Shown here: in pieces, positions 48,264 through 60,049 of the stretch | Position numbering within the stretch: the stretch's first letter is position 1 | Layout of the letters: each line of letters opens with the position of its first letter | Notes under the pieces: generated by a model | Databases searched by the model: none | Told to the model about the DNA's origin: nothing | The model's input: only the letters and a program-made list of their open reading frames with translations | Source of the DNA: Luteimicrobium xylanilyticum | GTDB lineage: Bacteria; Actinomycetota; Actinomycetes; Actinomycetales; Cellulomonadaceae | Length of the DNA stretch: 64,000 nucleotides | Assembly: GCF_009429125.1 (NCBI RefSeq) | Contig: NZ_CP045529.1 | Location: 1,922,001 to 1,986,000 of the forward strand | Direction of reading: 5' to 3' | Position numbers and translations under genes: made by a program

Positions 48264-49269
48264 GGTCTGCCGCCCGCTGGGGCGCCCAGCCGTCGTCGCC
48301 CGCGAGGTACGCCGCGGGGACGTGCGCGCGGGCGTCGGCCTCGGCGAGCTGGGGTCGCTGCAGGGTGACGAGGGCGCCGGGCCCGTCGTTGTGGTGCTCC
48401 GCGTTGCGACCGGGTAGCCAGTCGTACCCGTGCATCGGCTCCCAGGGGGCCGCCACGGCCAGGTGGCGGCCCAGCGTCGAGTCGCGGACGACGACGCGCG
48501 GGTCGTTGCCCGGCGCGCTGCTCGGGTGCCACGGTCGCCCGAGGGCGTAGCTGCCGGGATCCGCGTCGGAGACGAGGCTGCAGCGCGTGACGAGAAACCC
48601 GTGCGGGTTGCCCGTGGCGGTGCTCGGTGCGAAGAGGTAGCCGTTCGGGGTGCCGGTGTGGCGGAGCGCCATGATCGTGCACCCGTCGAGCACGGCCGTC
48701 GCCCTGCCGAACACGAAATCGACGTCGCCCTGGACGTGGCTGTCGTGCACGTAGACACGGACCCGGACGTCCTCGGCCGGCGAGTCGAGGAACAGCGTGT
48801 CCTGGTGGCCGAGGAGCCGGACGTGGTCGAGGACCACCCGGTCGGCCAGCGTCCGCAGGGCCACGGCCTGACGGTTCACGATCTCGGGGTGGGCGGCGTC
48901 GTCGAACGCGTTCGCGAACGTGACGTGCCTCGCCTCGAAGCCGTCGCCGGCGACCGTCACCGTCGCGCTGCCGGCCGTGCCCCAGGTCCCGCCGCCGGGC
49001 CGCGGTGTCCCGTTGGCTCGGTCGTCGACGATGACGACGTCGTCCGGGTCGCCCGTGGCCCCGACGAGCGCGAGGCCCGTCTTGTCGGGACCGACGACGA
49101 CCGGGCCGCGGTAGACGCCGGGCTCGACGCGGACGACGACGCGGTCGGCACCGGCCGGGGCGAGGTCGACGCCCTCCTGGACGGTGCGTGCGTCGCCGGA
49201 GCCGTCGGCGGCCACGACGACGTCGGCCACGACGTCGGTCGGGGGGAGCGGTCTGGACTGCTGGCTCAT
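48250..49269 (-). CDS. Pectinesterase family (CE8) protein without signal peptide
   Basis: A 339-residue right-handed beta-helix protein of the pectin methylesterase family. Catalytic motifs are present: GHQDTLFLD (acid Asp, about 160), GDVDFVFGRA (nucleophile Asp, about 185) and ALGRPWHP (Arg, about 252). Unlike the neighbouring enzymes it starts MSQQSRPLPPTDVV with no signal peptide, and no better upstream start encodes one. It is either intracellular, acting on imported oligosaccharides, or exported another way. GGAGG lies 9 bases before the ATG. Confidence 0.88.
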   Translation of the reverse strand: MSQQSRPLPPTDVVADVVVAADGSGDARTVQEGVDLAPAGADRVVVRVEPGVYRGPVVVGPDKTGLALVGATGDPDDVVIVDDRANGTPRPGGGTWGTAGSATVTVAGDGFEARHVTFANAFDDAAHPEIVNRQAVALRTLADRVVLDHVRLLGHQDTLFLDSPAEDVRVRVYVHDSHVQGDVDFVFGRATAVLDGCTIMALRHTGTPNGYLFAPSTATGNPHGFLVTRCSLVSDADPGSYALGRPWHPSSAPGNDPRVVVRDSTLGRHLAVAAPWEPMHGYDWLPGRNAEHHNDGPGALVTLQRPQLAEADARAHVPAAYLAGDDGWAPQRAADLSAG

Positions 49270-49307
49270 CGGCGGGGGCCTCCGGGTCGTCGTGCGGGGA
49301 GCCGTGG

Positions 49308-49341
49308 CCGTCGGGCCGGCCCCGGAGGGTCGGCCCGACGG
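49308..49341 (-). terminator. Terminator of katG
   Basis: CCGTCGGGCCG (49308-49318) pairs perfectly with CGGCCCGACGG (49331-49341), starting 8 bases after the katG stop on the minus strand. Confidence 0.65.
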
Positions 49342-49348
49342 CGGACGG

Positions 49349-52067
<2,719 letters not shown>

Positions 52068-52074
52068 GCGCCCG

Positions 52075-52103
52075 AGGCTACCGCTTGTTCTGAATGGGTC
52101 AAG
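52075..52103 (-). promoter_or_regulatory. furA-katG promoter with FurA-type operator
   Basis: On the minus strand TTGACC (52102-52097) and TAGCCT (52080-52075) are 16 bases apart. The region 52084-52103 reads CTTGACCCATTCAGAACAAG, a partly symmetric TTGA...ATTCA...CAA block resembling known FurA boxes and spanning the -35 and spacer. Confidence 0.6.
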
Positions 52104-52163
52104 ATAAGTGAGGCGCGCTCGCCTGGGCGGGTGGCGTAACCGCCGCCGACGGCCAGCTCCTTC

Positions 52164-54968
52164 TCAGCGGCCGTGGTGCGGGGGCGCCAGGACGACGAGG
52201 TGCTGGGCCTTCGACGTCGACCCTCCGGCCCGCGTGCGGTCGTCCGGAACGAAGACCGCGGTGAGGGAGTGGACGCCTCGTGTGACCGTCGTCGGGACCG
52301 TGGCCGTCGCCTGCGCTCCGGCGCCGAGCGGAACCCGCGCAAGGATCCGTCGGCCGTCCCGGAACACGACCGTCCCGGGCTGGGCCACGTCGTCACCGAA
52401 CGTCACCGTGGCGGTCGCCGCCGTGGTCGTCCCGGCCCGCTGGACGTGACGGTCCAGCTGCAGCGAGGTGCGTGATGTCGTCGGGCCCGTGGGGTCCGTC
52501 GTGGTCGCCCACGTCGTCGGGCTGGTGCTCAACGTGTAGCTGAGCGTGCGGCTCGACGACAACCGGTCCACCGCGAGCCACGAGCGGTCCTGCGTGCGCC
52601 CGTCGACCCGCAGCGAGAGGATGAACGGCGACGTGGCCGCGTCGCGGTCGGTGTGGATCCGCACGGTGCGCTTGCCGAGGTGCAGCGTGACGTCGGGGAA
52701 CTGCGGCGTGGACAGCGCGAGGCCGTCCTCGGCCTGCGACACGGGGAACATGCCGATCCCCGCGAACACGTACCAGCTCGACAGGGCGCCCATGTCGTCG
52801 TCGCCGGGCAGCCCGTCGCGGGCCGTGCTGAACGCGGTGCGCATGAGCTGCTGGACCACGTACTGCGTCGAGGCGGGCTTGCCGGCGAAGTCGTACGCCC
52901 ACGGCGCGGGGAAGCCCATCTCGTTGCCCATGTAGAAGCCCTGGGAGTCCTGGCCGCCGTTGAGCTGCTGGAGGGTGGGCACCTTGGTGAGCGCGGAGTC
53001 CACCGAGAAGAGCGTGTTCAGCCGGTCCACGGCGCCGTCCGTGCCGATCGTGCGGATCAGATCAGGCCACGCATACCCGAACGACCAGAAGTAGTTCGGC
53101 TCGGTCGACTCGTGGTACGAACCGGGCTCGAGCGGGCCCGGCGTGCCCGCGCTCGTCGGCGCCTCCCGCGCGACGATCGTGCCGTCGGCGAAGTCGAAGA
53201 TGTTCTTCCACCAGCTCGCACGGTCGTCGAGGCGCGCGATGTCCGCCTGGGTGACGGACACGCTCGGGTCCGTGAGGACGCGCTCCGGGAGCGCCGACAG
53301 GAAGGCTGCCGCGGCGTGGTCGCTGTTGTACCGCTCGATGTTGGCCGACGTGGCGTCCGGGTAGTAGCCGTCCCGGAGGTACGTCGTCGCGTCCGACATG
53401 CTGGCCCGACCGTTGCACGCGCTCGTCGGGTCGAACACCGACTGCTTGACCAGTCGCGCCGCCGTCGTCACGTCGAAGCCGGTCGCCCCGAACGCGTACG
53501 ACGCCGCGAGGACGGGGAGCGCGTTGTCGCCCGCCATGGGCGTGGAGTCGTCGCTCGCGTCGACCCAGTGGGGGAACGCACCGCACTGCTCGCCGTCGAC
53601 GACGAGGGACTGCATGACGTCGCTCGCGACGTCGGGCGCGAGCATTGCGAGAAGCTGGGCCTGCGACCGGTACGTGTCCCACATGGACAGGCTCGAGTAG
53701 TGGGTCGTGTAGCTGCCGGTGGAGCCGTCAGGCCGCTTGTACGTGTAGTCGCGCACGTTCGTGACGGGGCGGTCCGGCACGCCGCCCGCGGTGTCGACCG
53801 TGCCCGGGTAGGGCGGCGTCGCCTCCATGCTGCGGAAGTCGCCGTTGACGTCGGAGTACGTCGTGGGGGAGCCGAACACGCGGTACAGGCCGGTGTAGAA
53901 CTTCGTCAGGTCGGTGCGCTGGGCTGCGGTCAGCGACGCCGGCCTCGCCGCCTCGGCGACCTGGACGGCGTTGAGCCGGGAGTTCCACGTCGCGTCCGCC
54001 TTCGCGCGGACCTGGTCGAACGTCGAGCGCGCGTTCTCGGTCTTCAGGTTGAGCTTCGCGTTCGCGACGCTGACGGACGAGATCCCGACGCGGATCGTCA
54101 GCGTCGGGTCCTTGTCGGTGAGGTCGTACTGGAGGACGGTCGCGCCGTCGTGCACGGTGTTCACGGTGCTGCCGTCGGGCTGGGCGCGCAGCGGCTTGTC
54201 GGCCTCGAGGTAGAAGTAGACGTTCGAGTTGAACTGCGTCCCGTACGGCGTGCAGAATGCGGGGGCGACGGTCTTGCCGGTGAGCACGCGGCCGTCGTCG
54301 GCGACGGTGAGCGCGGTGCTGGCCGCGGAGATCTTGCCCGCGCTGCTGCTCATGTTGCTGTTCGCGTTGAGGCGCGTGTCCAGCGAGAAGTAGCCGGCGT
54401 CCTTGCCCGGGTAGGTGAACTGCGCCATGCCGGTGCGGGTGGTCGCGGTGAGCTCGACGCCGACCTGGTTGTCGAGAGTGACGGCGTACTCGCCGGGACG
54501 GGCCGACTCGGTCGCGGTCTTGAAGGTGACGCCGACGGGCTTCCCGGCGGCGGTCGCGACGGACTGCGGCGTCGACGCCGGCATCATGCCGACCACGCCC
54601 TGGCCGGGGCAGCCCGGGCCGTTGAGGTGGGTCAGGCTGAAGAAGTTGACCTTGCCGCTCGTGGCGTTCGCGGCGGTCAGGTATCCGCCCGACCCGTTGA
54701 AGTCGGTGCGTGGCGTGTCGGGGCCGAAGTCGACCATCCCGAACGGCACCTGCGCACCCGGGTTGACGTTGCCGGCGTACCCGCTCGTCGAGGAAACGGC
54801 CGTGCCGACGAACGGGTTCACGTACTGCGTCAGGGGCAGCTCGTGCCCGGTCGCGTGGCCCCCGCCGTGCCCTGTCGTGTGCGCGACGGCGGGCTGCGCC
54901 AGCCCAGCGGCGAGAGCGGTACCAGCCACCAGAGCGGTACATCGGAACGTGAGGACTGACTTTCGCAT
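52164..54968 (-). CDS. Secreted GH92 alpha-mannosidase with C-terminal Ig-like domain
   Basis: A 934-residue exported exo-alpha-mannosidase of family GH92, probably acting on alpha-1,2-linked mannose of fungal or yeast mannan. The signal peptide (MRKSVLTFRC to AVAHTT, about 30) is followed by YVNPFVGT, the beta-sandwich domain and the (alpha/alpha)6 domain with EPNYFWSFGYAWPDL and the Ca-dependent catalytic block PGDDDMGALSSWYVFAGIGMFP (about 730). A His-rich stretch follows the signal. About 100 C-terminal residues look like a bacterial Ig-like repeat. The start ATG 54968 has GGAAGGAG 8 bases upstream. Confidence 0.93.
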   Translation of the reverse strand: MRKSVLTFRCTALVAGTALAAGLAQPAVAHTTGHGGGHATGHELPLTQYVNPFVGTAVSSTSGYAGNVNPGAQVPFGMVDFGPDTPRTDFNGSGGYLTAANATSGKVNFFSLTHLNGPGCPGQGVVGMMPASTPQSVATAAGKPVGVTFKTATESARPGEYAVTLDNQVGVELTATTRTGMAQFTYPGKDAGYFSLDTRLNANSNMSSSAGKISAASTALTVADDGRVLTGKTVAPAFCTPYGTQFNSNVYFYLEADKPLRAQPDGSTVNTVHDGATVLQYDLTDKDPTLTIRVGISSVSVANAKLNLKTENARSTFDQVRAKADATWNSRLNAVQVAEAARPASLTAAQRTDLTKFYTGLYRVFGSPTTYSDVNGDFRSMEATPPYPGTVDTAGGVPDRPVTNVRDYTYKRPDGSTGSYTTHYSSLSMWDTYRSQAQLLAMLAPDVASDVMQSLVVDGEQCGAFPHWVDASDDSTPMAGDNALPVLAASYAFGATGFDVTTAARLVKQSVFDPTSACNGRASMSDATTYLRDGYYPDATSANIERYNSDHAAAAFLSALPERVLTDPSVSVTQADIARLDDRASWWKNIFDFADGTIVAREAPTSAGTPGPLEPGSYHESTEPNYFWSFGYAWPDLIRTIGTDGAVDRLNTLFSVDSALTKVPTLQQLNGGQDSQGFYMGNEMGFPAPWAYDFAGKPASTQYVVQQLMRTAFSTARDGLPGDDDMGALSSWYVFAGIGMFPVSQAEDGLALSTPQFPDVTLHLGKRTVRIHTDRDAATSPFILSLRVDGRTQDRSWLAVDRLSSSRTLSYTLSTSPTTWATTTDPTGPTTSRTSLQLDRHVQRAGTTTAATATVTFGDDVAQPGTVVFRDGRRILARVPLGAGAQATATVPTTVTRGVHSLTAVFVPDDRTRAGGSTSKAQHLVVLAPPHHGR

Positions 54969-54997
54969 AGGCTCCACTCCTTCCGCCCGCAGGCGGG

Positions 54998-55052
54998 TGA
55001 CAACGATGTCATTTCGAGTGTCACCCTAGGCCGGCACCTGTGCGCCGACCAA
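54998..55052 (-). promoter_or_regulatory. GH92 promoter with LacI-type operator
   Basis: On the minus strand TTGGTC (55052-55047) and TAGGGT (55028-55023) are 18 bases apart. Just downstream, TGACA-ACGA-TGTCA (54998-55011) with a central CG matches the symmetric operators used by many actinobacterial LacI-family repressors of glycoside hydrolases. Confidence 0.55.
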
Positions 55053-55074
55053 GTCCGCAGGTGGCGGGCGGAAG

Positions 55075-55425
55075 TCAGGTCGTGACGACCGACCCGTCGT
55101 CGGCGTGCTCGTGCGCGAGCCCCAGCTCGTGCAGGCGCTCGTGCTCCTCCCGTTCGGCCATCCGGCGTGCGATCCGCTCCTGGACCTCCGCGCGCCGCAG
55201 CGGCGGGAGCGTGGGCGGGGGAGTGCGGCGCTCGGGCAGCTCGTCGAGCACCCGCTCCGTCGCGGCCGCCACCGCGGCGACCGCGGCCTCGAACGCGTCG
55301 CGCGTCGCGTCGCTGAGCTTCTGGACGCCGGTCACCTTGCGCACGTACTGGCGCGCGGCGGCCTCGACCTCCTCGGACGTCGCGGGCGGCTCGAGCCCGC
55401 GCAGGGTCGTGATGTTCCGGCACAT
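55075..55425 (-). CDS. DUF2277 family protein
   Basis: A 116-residue protein. MCRNITTLRGLEPPATSEEVEAAARQYVRKVTGVQKLS at the N-terminus, and VAAATERVLDELP, are the DUF2277 signature; the family has no known function. The C-terminal 45 residues (PPPTLPPLRRAEVQERIARRMAEREEHERL and a short acidic tail) are a charged helix beyond the usual domain. It precedes the GH92 gene by 107 bases on the same strand, but GH92 has its own promoter. Confidence 0.85.
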   Translation of the reverse strand: MCRNITTLRGLEPPATSEEVEAAARQYVRKVTGVQKLSDATRDAFEAAVAAVAAATERVLDELPERRTPPPTLPPLRRAEVQERIARRMAEREEHERLHELGLAHEHADDGSVVTT

Positions 55426-55475
55426 CCTTCGACGCTATGCCCGTCCCGCGGCGGCGTCGAGGCCCTCACGACGCC

Positions 55476-55513
55476 CGACGGCGGCCCCGGGGGGAGTCCC
55501 GGGGCCGCCGTCG
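55476..55513 (-). terminator. Terminator of the tannase/feruloyl esterase gene
   Basis: CGACGGCGGCCCCGGG (55476-55491) pairs perfectly over 16 bases with 55498-55513. It lies 21 bases after the stop on the minus strand. Confidence 0.75.
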
Positions 55514-55534
55514 AACGGCTCGTGGGTCGGGAGG

Positions 55535-57091
55535 TCAGTGGCGGGCGGCCGCGAAGGGTCGAACCTGCCGGGTGACCGTGGCGCCGTCGGGCTGCGTGAT
55601 CGCCGCGGTCAGCGTGGCGGGGGCGTGGCCCTGCTCGACCCAGGTCACGAGCGAGTCGAGGGCGTTCGTCGGGTCGGTGCCGCCCGCGCAGTGGTCGACG
55701 CCCGGCAGGAGGAACAGCCGGTAGAAGCTGTCGACCTTCCGGTCGCCGCCGAGGCGCCGGTCGACCCGCTCGCGGTAGTCCACGGTGCCCTGGGTCGGGA
55801 CGAGCTGGTCGGCCTGGCCGTGCCAGGTGATGAGCTTGCCGCCGGACCGCGCGAACGCCCGCAGGTCCGGGTCGTCGGTGCCGATGACGTCGTGGAACTG
55901 ACGCTGGGAGGACTGGAAGAGCCGGTAGAACGACGCGTAGGTGAGGTCGTTCGGGTCGAACGACGGATCACGTGTCACGAAGTACTGGGCCCACTGCTCG
56001 GCGACCACGAACGGTGTCCCGTACCGGGCGATGGAGTCGAGGCTCGCCCCCTTGTTCGGGCCGTACCAGAGCCGCTCGCCCGACGGCGTGGTCGGGCCCT
56101 CCCAGATCCTCCGGACGGCGTCCGCGGTCGCCCGGGAGACGGTGATCTCCTGGCCGTCGCACACGACCTTCGTCCCGACGAGGCGCCGGGCGTCCCAGTC
56201 GCACCTCGACGGGTCGTCGATGATGCCGTCCTTGCGTCCGTCGAGGGTGTCGCACGCCTTCACGGCGGCGTCGGTGAAGGCCTGCAGCTCGCACGGGCTC
56301 GGCTGCACGTGCTCCTCGTTGAAGACCGCCTGCGACCACAGCGTCGCGATCGCGAACCGGTCCCAGCTGATCGCGGGCGCGTTCGCGAGGATGCCCTGGA
56401 AGTCGGTCGGGTGGTCCTGCGCCTCGGCGTAGCCCTGTCGGCCGCCCGTCGAGCAGCCGTTCCAGTAGGCGTAGGTGACCGAGCGTCCGTAGAACTGCTT
56501 GGCGACGTCCTTCCCGACGACGGCGAGGTCGTGCAGGGAGCGCGTCGAGAAGTTCTTCAGCAGCGCGGTGTTCACCGTGCCGCGCGGCGTGAGGGCCCAG
56601 CCGCTCACGTCGACCGCGTTCTGCCCGACGCCCGCATCGGTGGCGCCCGCCGCGTATCCCGCCTTGACCGCCTGGACCAGCGCCGGCGCGGGGTCCGTGA
56701 GGTCGCCCGCGAGGTAGGCGCTGCCGCCCGCTGCCTGGAACCGCCCGCTCCACCGCGAGCGGTACTGAGGCAGCGACACCTTGATCCGCACGTGATCGTT
56801 CGCGCCGAGGTGGCTCACCGTCACGGTGACGTCGCACCACGCCGGGGCGTCGGCGATCGGGGCGACCGCCGGGTAGGCGGTCGGGAAGGAGATGGTGCCG
56901 CCCGCGTGCGCGACGGCGCTCACGGAGTCGACGTGCGTGCCCGCCGGGGCGGACGGCCGGACGGGCTGGCAGGCGGCGGTCGGGTGGGGGTGGTGGCCGT
57001 GGTCGGCGACGTGCGCGGAGGCCGACGGTGCGACGGCCGCGATCGCGGCCGGGAGCGCCAGCGCCATGAGGGTGATCAGGTGTCTTCTCAT
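55535..57091 (-). CDS. Secreted tannase/feruloyl esterase family protein
   Basis: A 518-residue exported alpha/beta hydrolase. After a signal peptide (MRRHLITLMALALP to PSASAH) and a His-rich segment, it has the tannase-family nucleophile motif YWNGCSTGGRQGYAEA (Ser, about 208), the flanking Cys residues that form the CS-D-HC disulphide, and PGVDHCAGG with the catalytic His near 470. Such enzymes release ferulate or gallate from plant polymers. The start is ATG 57091; the ribosome-binding site is weak. Confidence 0.9.
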   Translation of the reverse strand: MRRHLITLMALALPAAIAAVAPSASAHVADHGHHPHPTAACQPVRPSAPAGTHVDSVSAVAHAGGTISFPTAYPAVAPIADAPAWCDVTVTVSHLGANDHVRIKVSLPQYRSRWSGRFQAAGGSAYLAGDLTDPAPALVQAVKAGYAAGATDAGVGQNAVDVSGWALTPRGTVNTALLKNFSTRSLHDLAVVGKDVAKQFYGRSVTYAYWNGCSTGGRQGYAEAQDHPTDFQGILANAPAISWDRFAIATLWSQAVFNEEHVQPSPCELQAFTDAAVKACDTLDGRKDGIIDDPSRCDWDARRLVGTKVVCDGQEITVSRATADAVRRIWEGPTTPSGERLWYGPNKGASLDSIARYGTPFVVAEQWAQYFVTRDPSFDPNDLTYASFYRLFQSSQRQFHDVIGTDDPDLRAFARSGGKLITWHGQADQLVPTQGTVDYRERVDRRLGGDRKVDSFYRLFLLPGVDHCAGGTDPTNALDSLVTWVEQGHAPATLTAAITQPDGATVTRQVRPFAAARH

Positions 57092-57125
57092 GCGCCCACG
57101 CTCACGTGCGGGAGCTGTGCGTCGC

Positions 57126-57187
57126 CCCAGGGGTGCACCCTGGGCGACCCCCTGGCCCGTGTGCCGGGGCGTACGGGCCAAGGGGTC
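57126..57187 (-). terminator. Double hairpin after ilvD
   Basis: GACCCC with GGCCCGT (57146-57160) pairs with ACGGGCC and GGGGTC (57173-57187), beginning 8 bases after the ilvD stop. A second hairpin CCCAGGG-GTGCA-CCCTGGG (57126-57144) follows. Both separate ilvD from the esterase gene. Confidence 0.65.
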
Positions 57188-57194
57188 GCGAGCC

Positions 57195-59066
57195 TCAGAG
57201 GCTGCCGGCGGCGACCTTCTCGAGCACGCTCAGGTCGCGGACGGCGCCCTTGTCCGCCGACGTCGCCAGCGCGGCGTACGCGCGGAGCGCCGCCGAGACG
57301 GGGCGGACCCGGTCCTTCGGCGCGTACCGCCCGCCGAGCGCGTCGCGCCGGGCTGCGAGGACGTCGTCGGGCACGAGGAGCTCGATGGCGCGGGTGGGGA
57401 TGTCGATGCGGACCAGGTCGCCGTCCTCGACGAGCGCGATGGTGCCGCCCGACGCGGCCTCGGGAGAGACGTGCCCGATCGACAGGCCCGACGTGCCGCC
57501 GGAGAACCGGCCGTCCGTCACGAGCGCGCACACCTTGCCGAGGCCGCGGCCCTTGAGGAACGACGTCGGGTACAGCATCTCCTGCATGCCCGGGCCGCCC
57601 TTGGGGCCTTCGTAGCGGATCACCACGACGTCGCCTGCCTTGACCTGCTTGGCGAGGATCTTCTCGACGGCCTCCTCCTGCGACTCGCAGACCACGGCCG
57701 GGCCCTCGAACGTCCAGATCGACTCGTCGACGCCCGCGGTCTTCACGACGGCGCCGTCGACCGCGAGGTTGCCGCGCAGCACCGCGAGGCCGCCGTCCTT
57801 GGAGTACGCGTGCGCGACGTCGCGGATGCAGCCCGTCGCGGCGTCGGTGTCCAGGGACTCCCACCGCTCGGACTGCGAGAACGCCGTCGCCGAACGCTGC
57901 CCTCCGGGAGCCGCGTGCCACAGGTCCACGGCCTCGTCGGTGGCGGACCCGCCGCGCACGTCCCAGTCGTCCAGCCACTCCTTGATCGAGGCGGAGTGCA
58001 CGGCGTGCACGTCGTCGTGGAGCAGCCCGCCGCGGTACAGCTCGCCGAGGATCGCGGGGATGCCGCCGGCGCGGTGCACGTCCTCCATGTAGTACGTGCC
58101 CTGCGGCGCGACGTTCGGCGCCACCTTGGTGAGGCACGGCACGCGACGCGAGAGCGCGTCCATGTCCGTCAGACCGAAGTCCACCTCGGCCTCCTGGGCC
58201 GCGGCGAGCAGGTGCAGGATCGTGTTCGTCGAGCCACCCATCGCGATGTCGAGCGCCATCGCGTTGCCGAACGCCTCGGGGGTGGCGACGGAGCGCGGCA
58301 GGACGGACGCGTCGTCGTCCTGGTAGTAGCGCTTCGCGATCTCGACGACGGTCCGCCCCGCGTCCTCGTACAGCGCACGACGCGCGGTGTGCGTCGCGAG
58401 GACGGAGCCGTTGCCGGGCAGCGACAGCCCGATGGCCTCGGTGAGGCAGTTCATCGAGTTGGCGGTGAACATGCCGGAGCAGGACCCGCACGTGGGGCAG
58501 GCGTTCTCCTCGATGCGGAGCATGTCGGCGTCGGACACCGCGTCGGAGACCGCGTTGGTCATGGCGTCGATGAGGTCGAGCTTGCGCACGGTCCCGTCGA
58601 CGAGGGTCGCCCGTCCGGCCTCCATGGGGCCGCCCGAGACGAAGACCGTCGGGATGTTCAGGCGCAGCGCGGCCATGAGCATGCCGGGTGTGATTTTGTC
58701 GCAGTTCGAGATGCACACGAGCGCGTCCGCGCAGTGCGCGTTGACCATGTACTCCACGGAGTCGGCGATCAGGTCGCGGCTCGGCAGCGAGTAGAGCATG
58801 CCGCCGTGGCCCATCGCGATGCCGTCGTCGACGGCGATCGTGTTGAACTCGCGGGGGATCGCGCCCGCGGCCTGGATGGCCTCCGAGACGATCCGGCCGA
58901 CGGGCTGGAGGTGGGTGTGGCCGGGGACGAACTCGGTGAACGAGTTCGCGACCGCGACGATCGGCTTGCCGATGTCGCTCGAGGCGACGCCGGACGCGCG
59001 CATCAGTGCGCGGGCGCCGGCCATGTTGCGGCCATGGGTGACGGTGCGAGAACGGAGCGAGGGCAT
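57195..59066 (-). CDS. ilvD: Dihydroxy-acid dehydratase
   Basis: Dehydrates dihydroxy acids in valine, leucine and isoleucine synthesis. The 623-residue Fe-S enzyme has the cluster Cys residues in [15 protein letters not shown] (about 122) and [20 protein letters not shown] (about 192), and C-terminal [10 protein letters not shown] and [11 protein letters not shown] prefer ATG 59066 with GAGGGA 8 bases upstream over the adjacent GTG 59072. It stands alone, away from other ilv genes, and diverges from an MmyB-type regulator. Confidence 0.97.
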   Translation of the reverse strand: MPSLRSRTVTHGRNMAGARALMRASGVASSDIGKPIVAVANSFTEFVPGHTHLQPVGRIVSEAIQAAGAIPREFNTIAVDDGIAMGHGGMLYSLPSRDLIADSVEYMVNAHCADALVCISNCDKITPGMLMAALRLNIPTVFVSGGPMEAGRATLVDGTVRKLDLIDAMTNAVSDAVSDADMLRIEENACPTCGSCSGMFTANSMNCLTEAIGLSLPGNGSVLATHTARRALYEDAGRTVVEIAKRYYQDDDASVLPRSVATPEAFGNAMALDIAMGGSTNTILHLLAAAQEAEVDFGLTDMDALSRRVPCLTKVAPNVAPQGTYYMEDVHRAGGIPAILGELYRGGLLHDDVHAVHSASIKEWLDDWDVRGGSATDEAVDLWHAAPGGQRSATAFSQSERWESLDTDAATGCIRDVAHAYSKDGGLAVLRGNLAVDGAVVKTAGVDESIWTFEGPAVVCESQEEAVEKILAKQVKAGDVVVIRYEGPKGGPGMQEMLYPTSFLKGRGLGKVCALVTDGRFSGGTSGLSIGHVSPEAASGGTIALVEDGDLVRIDIPTRAIELLVPDDVLAARRDALGGRYAPKDRVRPVSAALRAYAALATSADKGAVRDLSVLEKVAAGSL

Positions 59067-59115
59067 GGTCACATTCCCTCACAGTCATCCCCGAAACCGG
59101 AAGACGGCGCTGGTG

Positions 59116-59148
59116 CTAGTAGTGGGAGTACTAGTGCCGGACTAGGCT
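59116..59148. promoter_or_regulatory. CTAG-rich operator and -10 box between ilvD and the MmyB-type regulator
   Basis: CTAGTA (59116-59121) and TACTAG (59129-59134) form an inverted repeat spaced by 7. A third ACTAG overlaps TAGGCT (59143-59148), a good -10 for the plus-strand regulator. CTAG is rare in such DNA, so three copies in 30 bases look functional. Confidence 0.5.
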
Positions 59149-59172
59149 GGTGAACGTGGGAAGGAGGACGGC

Positions 59173-60021
59173 GTGAGCGGCGACACCGAGCGGCGCAAGG
59201 AGCTCGGCGCCTTCCTGCGGGCCCGGCGCGAGCAGCTCGACCGGGCCGAGCACGACCTGCCACCCGTCGCCCGCGGCCGCACGACCGGGCTGCGTCGCGA
59301 GGAGGTCGCCGCCCGGGCCGGGGTGAGCATCACCTGGTACACGTGGCTCGAGCAGGGCCGCGACATCAACCCGTCGCGGCAGGTGCTGGACGCGCTCGCC
59401 GTGACCATGAGGCTCTCGGCGGCCGAGCACGAGTACGTGCTGTCGCTCGCGGGCTACGCGCCTGCTCCGGCAGCGGCTGCCGTCCCACCCCAGGAGATCC
59501 CCGCCCACCTGCAGCGGTTCCTCGACGCCCAGGCGCCCTCCCCGGCGTTCGCGCTCGCCCCCGACTGGGCGATCGTCGGCTGGAACCGGGCGTACGAGGT
59601 GCTCTACCCGAACGTCGCAGCCATGGCGCCCGAGGACCGCAACCTCTTGCTCGTGATCTTCACGGACCCCGACGACCGGGCCCTCCTGCCCGACTGGGAG
59701 ACCACGAGCCGGCGGTTCCTCGCCGAGTACCGGGCCCAGGCCGGGCCCCGGCTCGCGCTGCCCGAGCACGTGGCGCTCGTCGGGCGGCTGCGGGCCGAGA
59801 GCGAGGACTTCGCCCGCGCGTGGGCCGACCATCGCGTCGAGCGGTTCGCGTCCCGCGAGCGCCGGTTCACCCACCCGGTGGCGGGGGAGCTCGCGTTCGA
59901 GCACCACGAGCTCGTGCCCGCGGACCTGCCCGACGTGCACGTCGTCGTCTACCTCGCCGCCGAGCGCTCGCCGACGAAGGACCGCATGGCTGCGCTGCTC
60001 GAGGGCGCCCGGCCACGGTGA
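59173..60021 (+). CDS. MmyB-type helix-turn-helix regulator
   Basis: A 282-residue XRE-family regulator. The N-terminal domain includes GRTTGLRREEVAARAGVSITWYTWLEQGRDINPSRQVLDALA (about 36-77), the signature of the MmyB branch. Residues about 115-275 are the PAS-like ligand-binding domain that binds fatty acids in some members. GGAGGA lies before GTG 59173. Such genes usually repress a neighbouring oxidoreductase; here the divergent gene is ilvD, so the target is uncertain. Confidence 0.92.
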   Translation: MSGDTERRKELGAFLRARREQLDRAEHDLPPVARGRTTGLRREEVAARAGVSITWYTWLEQGRDINPSRQVLDALAVTMRLSAAEHEYVLSLAGYAPAPAAAAVPPQEIPAHLQRFLDAQAPSPAFALAPDWAIVGWNRAYEVLYPNVAAMAPEDRNLLLVIFTDPDDRALLPDWETTSRRFLAEYRAQAGPRLALPEHVALVGRLRAESEDFARAWADHRVERFASRERRFTHPVAGELAFEHHELVPADLPDVHVVVYLAAERSPTKDRMAALLEGARPR

Positions 60022-60049
60022 CGCGTCCCGTCGTAGCTGTCGGGCGGCC

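Noticed and set aside
59156-59158. GTG 59156 as a leaderless start for the MmyB-type gene
   Set aside because: It is 7 bases after the TAGGCT box but out of frame with the protein; the GGAGGA before GTG 59173 supports the latter.
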